A DNA stretch of 64,000 nt, taken from Vibrio sinensis (GTDB lineage: Bacteria > Pseudomonadota > Gammaproteobacteria > Enterobacterales > Vibrionaceae). The position numbers and the translations under genes were made by a program. The stretch covers positions 11,259 through 75,258 of the forward strand of contig NZ_QVMU01000015.1 of assembly GCF_003605645.1 (NCBI RefSeq), given 5' to 3'. A model generated the notes under the pieces. It was not told the DNA's origin and did no database searches. It was given only the letters and a program-made list of their open reading frames with translations. Every line of letters begins with the position of its first letter. The stretch's first letter is position 1. Shown in pieces: positions 33,126-41,508 of the stretch.

Positions 33126-34376
33126 ATGAAGTGGATTAATACCAAATCTCACACCTCTTGGCTCGATACTGAAACAGACCGTATTTTTGAATTTGGTCGC
33201 AATGCAGTGGTACCAAACGGCTTCGGTTGGATTGGTAACAATGGTTCGGTTCGTGATGAGATGGGAACTCGCCTTTGGATCACTGCCCGTATGCTTCATT
33301 GTTACGCACTTGCAGCGCACATGGGACGTCCTGGTGCCTATGATCTTGTTGAGCACGGTATCGCGGCACTTGAAGGTCCACTTAAAGACAAAACCCACGG
33401 TGGTTGGTTCGCTACGATCGATAATACAGGTGAGGGTATTATTGATTCATCTAAGCAAGGTTACCAACACGCATTCGTATTGCTAGGTGCTGCTAGTGCG
33501 GTAACGACGGGTCACCCTCGTGCAAAAGCGCTACTAGACGAAGCGATCACAGTATACGAAAGACATTTCTGGGTTGAAGAAAAACAGATGTGTTACGAGT
33601 CATGGGATCAAGCTTGGACTGAGACTGAAGACTACCGTGGCGGTAACATGGCAATGCACTCAGTCGAAGCATTCCTAATCGTTTACGATGTCACTAAAGA
33701 TAAGAAATGGCTAGATCGCGCACTGAATATCACTAAGTTCATGATCAATAAGACCGCGAAAGGCCTAAGCTACCGCGTGAATGAGCACTTTGATTCGAAC
33801 TGGAATCCGCTACCAGACTACAACAAAGAAACACCGGCGAGCCATTTCCGTGCATACGGCGGTACACCTGGTCACTGGATCGAGTGGGGTCGTCTAATCT
33901 GTCACCTACGTGCGACATTATTAGAAATCGGTGCTGACTGCCCAGAATGGCTATTGGAAGATGCGATTGGCCTATTCGACGCAACGGTTCGTGATGCATG
34001 GCATGTAGATGGTGCGCCTGGCTTCGTCTACTCAGTAGATTGGGATGGCAAGCCAGTAGTACGAGAGCGTATTCGCTGGGCTCCAGTAGAGGCGATCGGT
34101 ACAGCTTACGCATTGTTTGCTGTCACAGGTGAGAAGAAATACGAAGATTGGTATCGTACATGGTGGGATTACTGCCGTACTTACCTAATCGATTATGAAG
34201 GTTGTTCATGGTGGCAAGAGCTTGACGTAAACAACCAAGCAGGCACAAGCGTTGTTTGGAATGGTAAACAAGACATCTACCACCTAATGCACTGTTTAGT
34301 TATCCCACGCCTGCCGCTAACTCCAGGTCTAGCACCAGCACTAGCTAATGGCTTGTTGGATGTTAACTTGAAGTAA
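33126..34376 (+). CDS. yihS: sulfoquinovose isomerase (YihS type)
   Basis: The 416-residue AGE-family (N-acylglucosamine 2-epimerase fold) enzyme should convert SQ to 6-deoxy-6-sulfofructose. It aligns very closely with E. coli YihS from start to end: MKWINTKSHTSWLDTETDR, VVPNGFGWIGN, SKQGYQHAFVLLGAASAVTTGHP, YRGGNMAMHSVEAFLIVYDVT, GGTPGHWIEWGRL and KQDIYHLMHCLVIPR. Likely catalytic histidines are His178, His250 and His386, near YihS His176, His248 and His383. It ends the long operon, with a terminator just after. Mannose isomerase is a side activity known in the family. Confidence 0.95.
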   Translation: MKWINTKSHTSWLDTETDRIFEFGRNAVVPNGFGWIGNNGSVRDEMGTRLWITARMLHCYALAAHMGRPGAYDLVEHGIAALEGPLKDKTHGGWFATIDNTGEGIIDSSKQGYQHAFVLLGAASAVTTGHPRAKALLDEAITVYERHFWVEEKQMCYESWDQAWTETEDYRGGNMAMHSVEAFLIVYDVTKDKKWLDRALNITKFMINKTAKGLSYRVNEHFDSNWNPLPDYNKETPASHFRAYGGTPGHWIEWGRLICHLRATLLEIGADCPEWLLEDAIGLFDATVRDAWHVDGAPGFVYSVDWDGKPVVRERIRWAPVEAIGTAYALFAVTGEKKYEDWYRTWWDYCRTYLIDYEGCSWWQELDVNNQAGTSVVWNGKQDIYHLMHCLVIPRLPLTPGLAPALANGLLDVNLK

Positions 34377-34398
34377 TGAGTTGCTGAGAGTAAAAATT

Positions 34399-34435
34399 AA
34401 AGGCTGACCCTATTAATGGTCAGCCTTTTTGCGTT
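34399..34435 (+). terminator. intrinsic terminator ending the SQ operon
   Basis: An 11-bp perfect stem, AAAGGCTGACC (34399-34409) with GGTCAGCCTTT (34418-34428), is followed by TTGCGTTT. Confidence 0.9.
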
Positions 34436-34558
34436 TAATTTGTTTGAGAGTGGCATTTGACGCTGAGGGTCTAAAATAGCTTAATGAGTTGATCGTGTTT
34501 CGTTTACTCACGATTTTCGCTTATTCATTAGATAGCTTCATCTCTATCGCAATATCAA

Positions 34559-34957
34559 CTAGGTAAAGCTTGGTCGGCTATCCTTCATTAAGAAATCGAG
34601 CTTTTTCTGGGCTGCGGTAGGATTTTCCAAATCAATAATTTCAATCATTTCACAATCGTCCAGAAACATTTCATTAATTGAAGTTGGATAGTGGCGACAA
34701 TCTTCCGGTCGATCGAGGTAAATACTGCAAGTGTATTTATCCTGTGTCTGTGGATCAGATTTGGCAACAATTTGAAGAAATGGACATCGTGTTAGCCTCA
34801 ATCCAGTTTCTGGATCAAACCAAATCTCAGATCCTTTTACGTATTCGAAGATCTCTGGGTTAAATATTTCCCAAAGGTCAATTTCATCTTTCGTCGCGGC
34901 AAGATCACCATCGCCATATTTGATGCAGCATTTCCCGCATTGATTGCAATCTTTCAT
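34559..34957 (-). CDS. YkgJ-family cysteine cluster protein
   Basis: The 132-residue protein starts with CNQCGKCC (Cys4, Cys7, Cys10, Cys11) and has two more cysteines (RCPFL near 58, CSIYLDRPEDCRHYP near 77-87), the pattern of the YkgJ/UPF0153 family, thought to bind a metal or Fe-S cluster. The function is unknown. It is a lone gene on the minus strand, converging on the SQ operon. Confidence 0.8.
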   Translation of the reverse strand: MKDCNQCGKCCIKYGDGDLAATKDEIDLWEIFNPEIFEYVKGSEIWFDPETGLRLTRCPFLQIVAKSDPQTQDKYTCSIYLDRPEDCRHYPTSINEMFLDDCEMIEIIDLENPTAAQKKLDFLMKDSRPSFT

Positions 34958-35246
34958 CGTCTTTCATGTTATTAGTGAATACTTAGCAATTATATCACCG
35001 AAAGAGCAATGTGATCTGGTTCAAAGTAATTTGTATAAAATAGAGTGTTTTAAAATGACCTAAAACGTTTGGTAGCTTCAGTGCAAAGTTTTACATATAT
35101 GGATATGGCACAATAGCTTAAGTCTAGATAGTGCTCGCTATTAACTTAATGTTGTACGTTTTGATGCGGCCCATCAACGAGCTGATAGCTATTTTTCGTG
35201 CGCGCTTTTGCGCCTAACGCAGTGTGTTACGTAATTAGGATAATCA

Positions 35247-36176
35247 ATGGAAATAGTAGAAGCCAAAATCTCTGACTTAGAATCATTTTTTACGTATTTA
35301 GAAGCGCAGTTATTAGACAATGCAGCCGTCGATTCTCCACTTTTTCAGCCTATCGCTAAAGAAGATTGTCACGTTTCAGCACGGCTAAAAGTTAAGTTTC
35401 GCGAGGGCTTTGAACCTTGTGTCGGAGAGTTGGGTTGGAGAAAACTTTGGCTACTTAAAGATGCCATCGGCAATATTCTCGGCCATGTTGATTTACGCCA
35501 TTATGGTGAAGAGTATCGATATCATCGCGTTTTACTGGGAATGGGAGTTGACTCTAGCGTAAGAAAACAAGGCTTTGGCCAACAGTTAATAGAGTCGGCA
35601 ATCCAGTTTTGTCATGAGACTTTTGGCATTGATTGGCTCGATCTTAATGTGCTATCGAATAATGTACCGGCTAAAAATTTGTATCTAAAATTGGGTTTTG
35701 AAGAAATAGGGCAAATGATTGATTGCTATCGTATTGATGGCCAATCTGTGTCAGAAACTACGATGACGCTCTGCACACAGAGTTGTATATCGCCAATAAT
35801 AAGTGACTTGATTAGTCACATTGACCATATAGTTCTTACCGTTGCGGATATTGAACGGTCGGTACAATTTTATAAGCGAGTTTTACTGATGGAAGAGGTT
35901 TCTTTCGCTAACGGACGAAAAGCGATGAAATTTGGCCATCAAAAAATTAACCTGCAACTTTTGGGGCAAGAACTGCGAAATTTAGCGCAAGTGGGTTCTG
36001 GCGATTTGTGTTTGATATCGAACTGGTCACTTGGAGAGGTGATGAGTCATCTGGCCGATGAAAATATTGAGATTATTGAAGGTGTGGTTGAAAAATCAGG
36101 AGCGCTAGGAGCAATTCAGTCCGTCTACTTTTTAGACCCAGATTTAAACCTGATTGAAGTGAGTGTTTACCAATAA
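35247..36176 (+). CDS. GNAT acetyltransferase fused to a VOC (glyoxalase-fold) domain
   Basis: The 309-residue protein has two domains. Residues 1-175 are a GNAT fold with the acetyl-CoA loop VDSSVRKQGFGQQLIESA and the terminal LNVLSNNVPAKNLYLKLGFEEIG. Residues 190-309 are a vicinal-oxygen-chelate domain (ISHIDHIVLTVADIERSVQFYKRVL ... GAIQSVYFLDPDLNLIEVSVY). The metal ligands His and Glu of the VOC fold are visible at both ends. Substrate unknown; related VOC-GNAT pairs act in antibiotic or aldehyde resistance. Start ATG follows AGGATA. The fusion is unusual but looks intact. Confidence 0.8.
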   Translation: MEIVEAKISDLESFFTYLEAQLLDNAAVDSPLFQPIAKEDCHVSARLKVKFREGFEPCVGELGWRKLWLLKDAIGNILGHVDLRHYGEEYRYHRVLLGMGVDSSVRKQGFGQQLIESAIQFCHETFGIDWLDLNVLSNNVPAKNLYLKLGFEEIGQMIDCYRIDGQSVSETTMTLCTQSCISPIISDLISHIDHIVLTVADIERSVQFYKRVLLMEEVSFANGRKAMKFGHQKINLQLLGQELRNLAQVGSGDLCLISNWSLGEVMSHLADENIEIIEGVVEKSGALGAIQSVYFLDPDLNLIEVSVYQ

Positions 36177-36272
36177 AATTAGAACTTAACTTGAATTGAA
36201 TCGGGTGTTGTTGTGGATACAATAATTGGGCATGATGCCATTTAAGTTAGTTCTTCATAGTTTGGTGAGAAA

Positions 36273-36698
36273 ATGCAGCAAAATATTATTCATATTGCTC
36301 TTGTCGTAAAAGAGTACGATGAAGCGATCGATTTCTATGTAAACAAGCTAAATTTCGAGCTTATAGAAGATACCTATCAACCAGAGCAAGATAAGCGTTG
36401 GGTCGTTGTTGCACCACCAAATTCAAAAGGTGTAACGATACTTCTTGCAAAGGCTTCTAAACCTGAACAAGTTGATTTTATTGGTAATCAATCCGGTGGA
36501 CGGGTATTTATATTCCTAAGTACTGATGATTTTTGGCGTGATTATGAGCGAATGAAATCGATAGGGATTAACTTCGTTCGCGAGCCACAAGAACACGATT
36601 ACGGCACAGTCGCCGTCTTTGAGGATTTATATGGCAACCTTTGGGACTTACTTCAGTTAAGCCCTGAACATCCAATGGCGAAAAGATTGCCATCATAA
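36273..36698 (+). CDS. VOC-family (glyoxalase-like) protein
   Basis: The 141-residue protein is a single VOC domain pair: IIHIALVVKEYDEAIDFYVNKLNF at the start and GTVAVFEDLYGNLWDLLQ at the end, with the metal-ligand type His and Glu positions less clear at the C-terminus (Asp/Leu). It may be a glyoxalase- or bleomycin-resistance-like protein. It follows the GNAT-VOC fusion by 97 bases in the same direction. Confidence 0.8.
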   Translation: MQQNIIHIALVVKEYDEAIDFYVNKLNFELIEDTYQPEQDKRWVVVAPPNSKGVTILLAKASKPEQVDFIGNQSGGRVFIFLSTDDFWRDYERMKSIGINFVREPQEHDYGTVAVFEDLYGNLWDLLQLSPEHPMAKRLPS

Positions 36699-36810
36699 AG
36701 GCATAGCGTAGCGCGAATTCAACGTGTTGCGCTATGTTAATATCCGTTCACGATTGTATTTGAATAGCGGTATAATCACGCGATTATCTCGAAATAATGA
36801 TGATGTGAAT

Positions 36811-36972
36811 ATGAGAAAGTACTACACAACAGAGGGCGATACGACCGCCAAAAAAGCAAAAAATGCCTACCCTAAACTGGCGTTGTGCGAGAAATGCGTA
36901 GGGAGTTACGTGGTAATTAGTGAAGGCGAACGCACTTATGATGAGTGTGCTAAATGCGGCGAAGATGATTAG
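36811..36972 (+). CDS. small zinc-ribbon-like protein
   Basis: The 53-residue protein has two CxxC pairs (CEKC near 27 and CAKC near 47) in a short acidic-ended sequence, a likely zinc ribbon. The ATG at 36811 is preferred over the upstream TTG at 36724 because the extra 29 residues look non-coding. Function unknown. Confidence 0.5.
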   Translation: MRKYYTTEGDTTAKKAKNAYPKLALCEKCVGSYVVISEGERTYDECAKCGEDD

Positions 36973-37090
36973 GGCTCAATTCTTAGCCGTCATCTTAGTT
37001 AAAACATGATATTTAGTGAGCAGCCCAAGCCAGTCTACATAATTTGAATACGGTGTTTGTGGCTGCATACCATTTACTAAATGAAATGCG

Positions 37091-37489
37091 TTACTTGCAA
37101 GCATAGTGTTCAGGTAGTAAAGCATGTCCCTGTTTATCAGCAAGGTAAGTGAGTGCGTCGATAACTCGTATCGGCGTCAATAAATTCTCATCACAGCAGC
37201 TATCAAGCTCGAATGCGACATAGAGGTTATTCGACTCTACTTTCAAAAATAGATTCCCTTGAGGTGCAACGTATTGCTCAAGAGTGAATACACCAAGGCC
37301 AAGGAAGTGCGAGCTTTTAAGGCTGCCTGTCGCGTAAATATCACATTTTAATTTGTGAGCGAGCGTTAAGAAATCAAGAAGCAAATTAACCTGCTCGTCT
37401 GAAACATCATCTAGCGCGTGGATGTGTGCTGTTTTGCAGAAACGCTCTAGGTAGGTCAACATAACGTTGATATCGTTGTTAAATGGCAT
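37091..37489 (-). CDS. hypothetical protein
   Basis: I do not recognise this 132-residue soluble protein. It has no signal peptide or membrane span. Length is taken from the ATG at 37489; a TTG at 37573 would add 28 residues. It lies alone on the minus strand between a zinc-ribbon gene and a GNAT gene. Confidence 0.5.
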   Translation of the reverse strand: MPFNNDINVMLTYLERFCKTAHIHALDDVSDEQVNLLLDFLTLAHKLKCDIYATGSLKSSHFLGLGVFTLEQYVAPQGNLFLKVESNNLYVAFELDSCCDENLLTPIRVIDALTYLADKQGHALLPEHYACK

Positions 37490-37701
37490 CTTATTGCTCT
37501 CGTCTAGTGAACCGCGCGATTGTATCCCACAGACATAGCAAGACAAAGCGTTTAAAAGTGCAGATGTGGACAAATAAAGAGGAGATCTTATGTGACTTGG
37601 TCAATTCGTAATACTAATAGAAATACTCAATTACATATGATTAACCAGATAAGAGCATGTTAACATTGCCGTTTTAATGTGGATATTTTGCAGGTTTTTT
37701 A

Positions 37702-38187
37702 ATGGAAATAGTCAAAGTAGATAGTAGTAATGAAAAAGTATATGCAAATTTATACCAAGGCTACGCCGCTGAATTTTCAAAAATTATCGAAGATAAACCA
37801 GATGAAAATGGCTTGTTCGAAATATATCCAGCGATAGGGGATCAGGTTTCAGGGTATTTGCTTTATGTTGAGGGTGTCCCTGCTGCGTTGACTGCGATAG
37901 AAGAAAAGAGCCCCGGTGTGTTTGAAATATGCGATTTTTATGTGGTGCCGTATTTTCGAAAAAACAAATTAGGTAAGCGATTCATTTCGCGATTATTTGA
38001 AAGCCTGAAAGGAACATGGGAAATCAAACAAGTTGCTGGCGCTGATCATGCGGTTAATTTTTGGAGGGATGTTGTTACGGATTATACATCAGGTCATTTT
38101 GTTGAAGATAAGTATCTAGACAAAACATGGGGATGGGTGACGAGACAGTGCTTTGACCATAAGAATTTGATTATGTGTGAAGATTAG
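37702..38187 (+). CDS. GNAT-family acetyltransferase
   Basis: The 161-residue protein has the GNAT core FYVVPYFRKNKLGKRFISRLFE (acetyl-CoA loop, near 92) and a later GADHAVNFWRDVV. The acceptor is unknown. It starts with MEIVKVDSSNE; no clear ribosome site is visible in the T-rich sequence before the ATG. Confidence 0.7.
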   Translation: MEIVKVDSSNEKVYANLYQGYAAEFSKIIEDKPDENGLFEIYPAIGDQVSGYLLYVEGVPAALTAIEEKSPGVFEICDFYVVPYFRKNKLGKRFISRLFESLKGTWEIKQVAGADHAVNFWRDVVTDYTSGHFVEDKYLDKTWGWVTRQCFDHKNLIMCED

Positions 38188-38420
38188 GGAGCCATGTTTA
38201 GTCGTTTGGGTTAAAGCCTATTTATTGGATAGCAATAAACTTCCACTCCATGTTCTGCGTCATTTAGCACTTGTAAGCTGAATGTACTGATCTGCGACTT
38301 TTCTTAGACGTAAGTCGCATTACCGCATTATTTTTAATCTGTTACTGTACGCATCACTATGCTCAGATGTGATAGCCACCTTGCACCAGGGATTCATTGA
38401 CTTACCTTGCTGGATAACGC

Positions 38421-40136
38421 ATGGATTACCACAGTAAACAAACCATTAAATTTTGGAAAAATAGCCTAGTTAGGCGCTTTTTTCTGCTCTCTCTGCTGGT
38501 GGCGAGTTTGCCATTAGTCGTCACTGTATTTGTCTATGACAGAATGACAGCAGGGCTTGTCTCTGAAATGGTCATAGAGCGTGAACAACAACATTTTGCA
38601 CAAATAAAAAACAGTATTTATCACCTTAGTCGCCAGCACATTCACGCGCTCGAGGCGATATCTGAATTGCCGGAAATTTCGTTATTATTTGAAACGTCAC
38701 ACAGCCAGTTTCACTCTTCTCAAACCTTAAGCTTAATTCACTTTGATATCGATAGACCGGAAATATACGGGGCGCTTTTTTTTGATAGCGACTGGAATTT
38801 AGTCAATGCACTAGCGGGGCAAAGTGCGAGTGGTTCACCTTATTGGGGGGACGAGAAACTCGATGTTGCTTCGTTACCTAAAGCGCAATTTGGTCAGGCG
38901 ATATTAGTTGGTCCAAGTGCCGCGACACCGGGCAATTCCGCATGGTATTTGCTTGCACTGCCTGTCACTCAAGTAAGGGACGCGACTCATCCTATTGGTT
39001 TCTTAGCGTTCCAGTTGCGCTTAGCGAGTTTGACTCACTACCTTTCCAATGCAGAGGCTAGTGATACCTTATTATGCTTGGGGGTGGCACAAGATAAGCG
39101 CTGCTTCGATGCTCTTGCAAGGTCAATCTCAGTGCCAACAAATGGCAGTGAAGCCTATCCTCTATTGGCTAATTGGTATTTGATTAACCCTACGGTTGAT
39201 ACTCCTTTGTTAGCTCGAGAGCAACAGCGTTTTTTGGCGTTGTTAATGGCGCTACTCGTACTCTCTTTCGTTTCGATGTACTTCTACTTTCTTGTCAAAC
39301 GAGTAAGACGCCGAGTATTCCCATTGATTGATGCGGCAAATGCGATCTCATCTGGAGAACTAACGGCTCGATTACCCGTACACGGTAATGATGAAATTTC
39401 ATTGTTAGCTCGGGCATTCAACCGCATGACTGAACATTTAGACTCGCTGTTGTTAGCAAGAGGTGAGGCTGAAAGAAAAGCGGTATGGGGCGAGTTTGCT
39501 ACCGGTATTGCCCATGAAATTCGTAACCCGCTAGCCACGATAAAAGTGTGTGTACAGACTATGTCTGAGGATAAGGTCGAAGACAGAGAGCTACAGCAAC
39601 TCATGGTTGGGGAAATCGACCGCATTAACCAATTAATTAGCGGATTGCTAGAGTATGCTCGTCCTCCAGATCCAGAGACTAGGCAGGTTTCTTTGGCTAA
39701 GGTGATGAAACGCTTGGCGTCCTTGATTGCTCCTTTGGCGAGAGAAAGGGAAATTAAGTTACATGTGAAATGTGACACACGGTTATGTATTGAAGCTGAT
39801 GAAAACCAAGTTCAGCAGATCTTAATGAATTTGTTGATTAACGCGCTTGATGCCTCGCAATCGGGAAGTGAGATAGAACTTAGTGTGCAATTAACGGAAG
39901 AGGCGGCTTCGATAGTGGTCAGCGATCAAGGGTGTGGCATGGATGAAAAACAGATCGCTTCAATCAGTCAGCCGTTTTATACCACAAAAATGACAGGAAC
40001 TGGTCTTGGGCTCTCTGTATCACAACGTCTTGCAGAAAGTAATCATGCCCAATTAGAGTTTTATAGTAAGCCCGGAAAGGGCACTCAGGTTGTACTGAGG
40101 TTTGATAGGGAGTTTGTTTGTGACCCAGATAGCTAA
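38421..40136 (+). CDS. membrane sensor histidine kinase (HAMP, HisKA, HATPase)
   Basis: The 571-residue kinase has two membrane helices (about residues 18-42 and 274-293) flanking a periplasmic sensor of about 230 residues, then HAMP (around 295-345), HisKA with phosphoacceptor His365 in GIAHEIRNPLATI, and an ATPase with NLLINALDAS (N box) and GTGLGLSVS (G2 box). It pairs with the NtrC-type regulator that overlaps its end and with the periplasmic binding protein at 41505. The sensor domain is not one I recognise. Confidence 0.9.
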   Translation: MDYHSKQTIKFWKNSLVRRFFLLSLLVASLPLVVTVFVYDRMTAGLVSEMVIEREQQHFAQIKNSIYHLSRQHIHALEAISELPEISLLFETSHSQFHSSQTLSLIHFDIDRPEIYGALFFDSDWNLVNALAGQSASGSPYWGDEKLDVASLPKAQFGQAILVGPSAATPGNSAWYLLALPVTQVRDATHPIGFLAFQLRLASLTHYLSNAEASDTLLCLGVAQDKRCFDALARSISVPTNGSEAYPLLANWYLINPTVDTPLLAREQQRFLALLMALLVLSFVSMYFYFLVKRVRRRVFPLIDAANAISSGELTARLPVHGNDEISLLARAFNRMTEHLDSLLLARGEAERKAVWGEFATGIAHEIRNPLATIKVCVQTMSEDKVEDRELQQLMVGEIDRINQLISGLLEYARPPDPETRQVSLAKVMKRLASLIAPLAREREIKLHVKCDTRLCIEADENQVQQILMNLLINALDASQSGSEIELSVQLTEEAASIVVSDQGCGMDEKQIASISQPFYTTKMTGTGLGLSVSQRLAESNHAQLEFYSKPGKGTQVVLRFDREFVCDPDS

Positions 40137-41508
40137 TTTTGATCTTGCTGAAATAACGCCAACTTTGTTGATCATTGATGATGAAGTGGCTTTGACTCGT
40201 TCGTTACAAATTGCACTACGAGATCCTAGTTACAATGTTGTGGTTGCGCATAATGCTAAGGACGGGTTAGAAAAAGCTCACACCCTTCGGCCTAGAGTTG
40301 TTCTGCTTGATCTTCGATTGCCAGATGGAGAGGACCTCAAACCATTACAACGATTGAGTGTGATGTTACCCGACAGTGCTGTAGTGATGATGTCTGCTCA
40401 TGGTGATATTAAAATTGCTGTTGAAGCGGTGAAGCAAGGCGCAAAAGATTTCATCACCAAACCATTTGATGTCAAAGCTCTCAAACAACAGTTGTGCCGA
40501 TATCTATTAACTCAGCCATCTAGCAATAAGGGGTTAATTGGAGATACGCCTGCAATGCAAACGTTGAACAACGATCTTACACTGGTGGCGAAAAGTCAGG
40601 CAAAAACGGTTTTATTGCTTGGAGAATCAGGGACAGGTAAAACGGTCGTTGCCGCGGAAATTCACCGTCAAAGTGGCTTGGCAAAGCAGGCGTTCATCGA
40701 AGTCAATTGCGCAGCATTACCAGAGAACTTGTTGGAATCTGAACTGTTTGGGGTAGAAAAAGGCGCATTTACTGGTGCAAACAAGTCGCGTTCTGGTTTG
40801 ATTCATGCCGCAGACGGTGGGACGTTATTTTTGGATGAAGTTGGAGAGTTAACGTTAGCTCTGCAAGCTAAACTGCTCTCATTTTTGGAAAGTCAGCGTT
40901 ATCGACCTGTTGGGTCAACCAAAGAAAATCAAGCGAATGTACGGGTGATAGCCGCGACAAACCGTAACCTTTCATGTGCGGTTGAAGAGGGGCTTTTTCG
41001 AGCTGATCTTTATTACCGATTAAATGTGATGCCATTAATCTTGCCCTCTTTAGCACAAAGAGCAGCGGATATTCCGATTTTACTTGCGCACTTTTCGCAG
41101 CAACTGAGCCACGATGCTATGCCGATTAGTTTTCAGCCTCAAACTCTAAAGGTTTTGTCTGAGTATTGTTGGCCGGGCAATATTCGTGAGCTGAAAAACT
41201 TAGTGGAACGGCTGTCAGTACTTTATGGCGGCGAAAGCATCCGGTTGGAAATGTTGCCGAATGAGTTCTGTGTTAATGAGAAACTAGGAAATTTAAGCCA
41301 AGGAACAAGTGAACAAGTAGGTGAACGAATAAGCGTAGAAAGTGAGCCTTTAGAGCAACTGTCGAGTCGATTAGCCGATGAAGAAAAACGTGTCATTGAG
41401 AGTGCGTTACACGAGAGTGGTGGTCACAAAGGCAATGCTGCTAAGTTGCTTAATATTTCCCGCCATGCATTGAAGCGACGTCTGCAAAAGTTAGGTATTC
41501 AGGTATGA
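40120..41508 (+). CDS. NtrC-family sigma-54-dependent response regulator
   Basis: The 462-residue protein has a receiver (phosphoacceptor Asp64 in LLDLRLPDG), an AAA+ domain with Walker A GESGTGKT (168-175), the sigma-54 contact loop GAFTGA (215-220) and Walker B GTLFLDEVGEL, and a C-terminal Fis-type helix-turn-helix (KGNAAKLLNISRHALKRRLQKL). It should activate sigma-54 promoters when phosphorylated by the upstream kinase. The best start is GTG at 40120 with AGGGAG, giving a 17-base overlap with the kinase gene. Its target is probably the promoter at 42980. Confidence 0.92.
   Translation: MTQIANFDLAEITPTLLIIDDEVALTRSLQIALRDPSYNVVVAHNAKDGLEKAHTLRPRVVLLDLRLPDGEDLKPLQRLSVMLPDSAVVMMSAHGDIKIAVEAVKQGAKDFITKPFDVKALKQQLCRYLLTQPSSNKGLIGDTPAMQTLNNDLTLVAKSQAKTVLLLGESGTGKTVVAAEIHRQSGLAKQAFIEVNCAALPENLLESELFGVEKGAFTGANKSRSGLIHAADGGTLFLDEVGELTLALQAKLLSFLESQRYRPVGSTKENQANVRVIAATNRNLSCAVEEGLFRADLYYRLNVMPLILPSLAQRAADIPILLAHFSQQLSHDAMPISFQPQTLKVLSEYCWPGNIRELKNLVERLSVLYGGESIRLEMLPNEFCVNEKLGNLSQGTSEQVGERISVESEPLEQLSSRLADEEKRVIESALHESGGHKGNAAKLLNISRHALKRRLQKLGIQV

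Noticed and set aside
35158..35246. Possible integron attC site before the GNAT-VOC gene
   Set aside because: Short palindromic bits (TGCGCGCTTTTGCGCC, AACGCAG) lack the ordered R and L boxes of an attC site.
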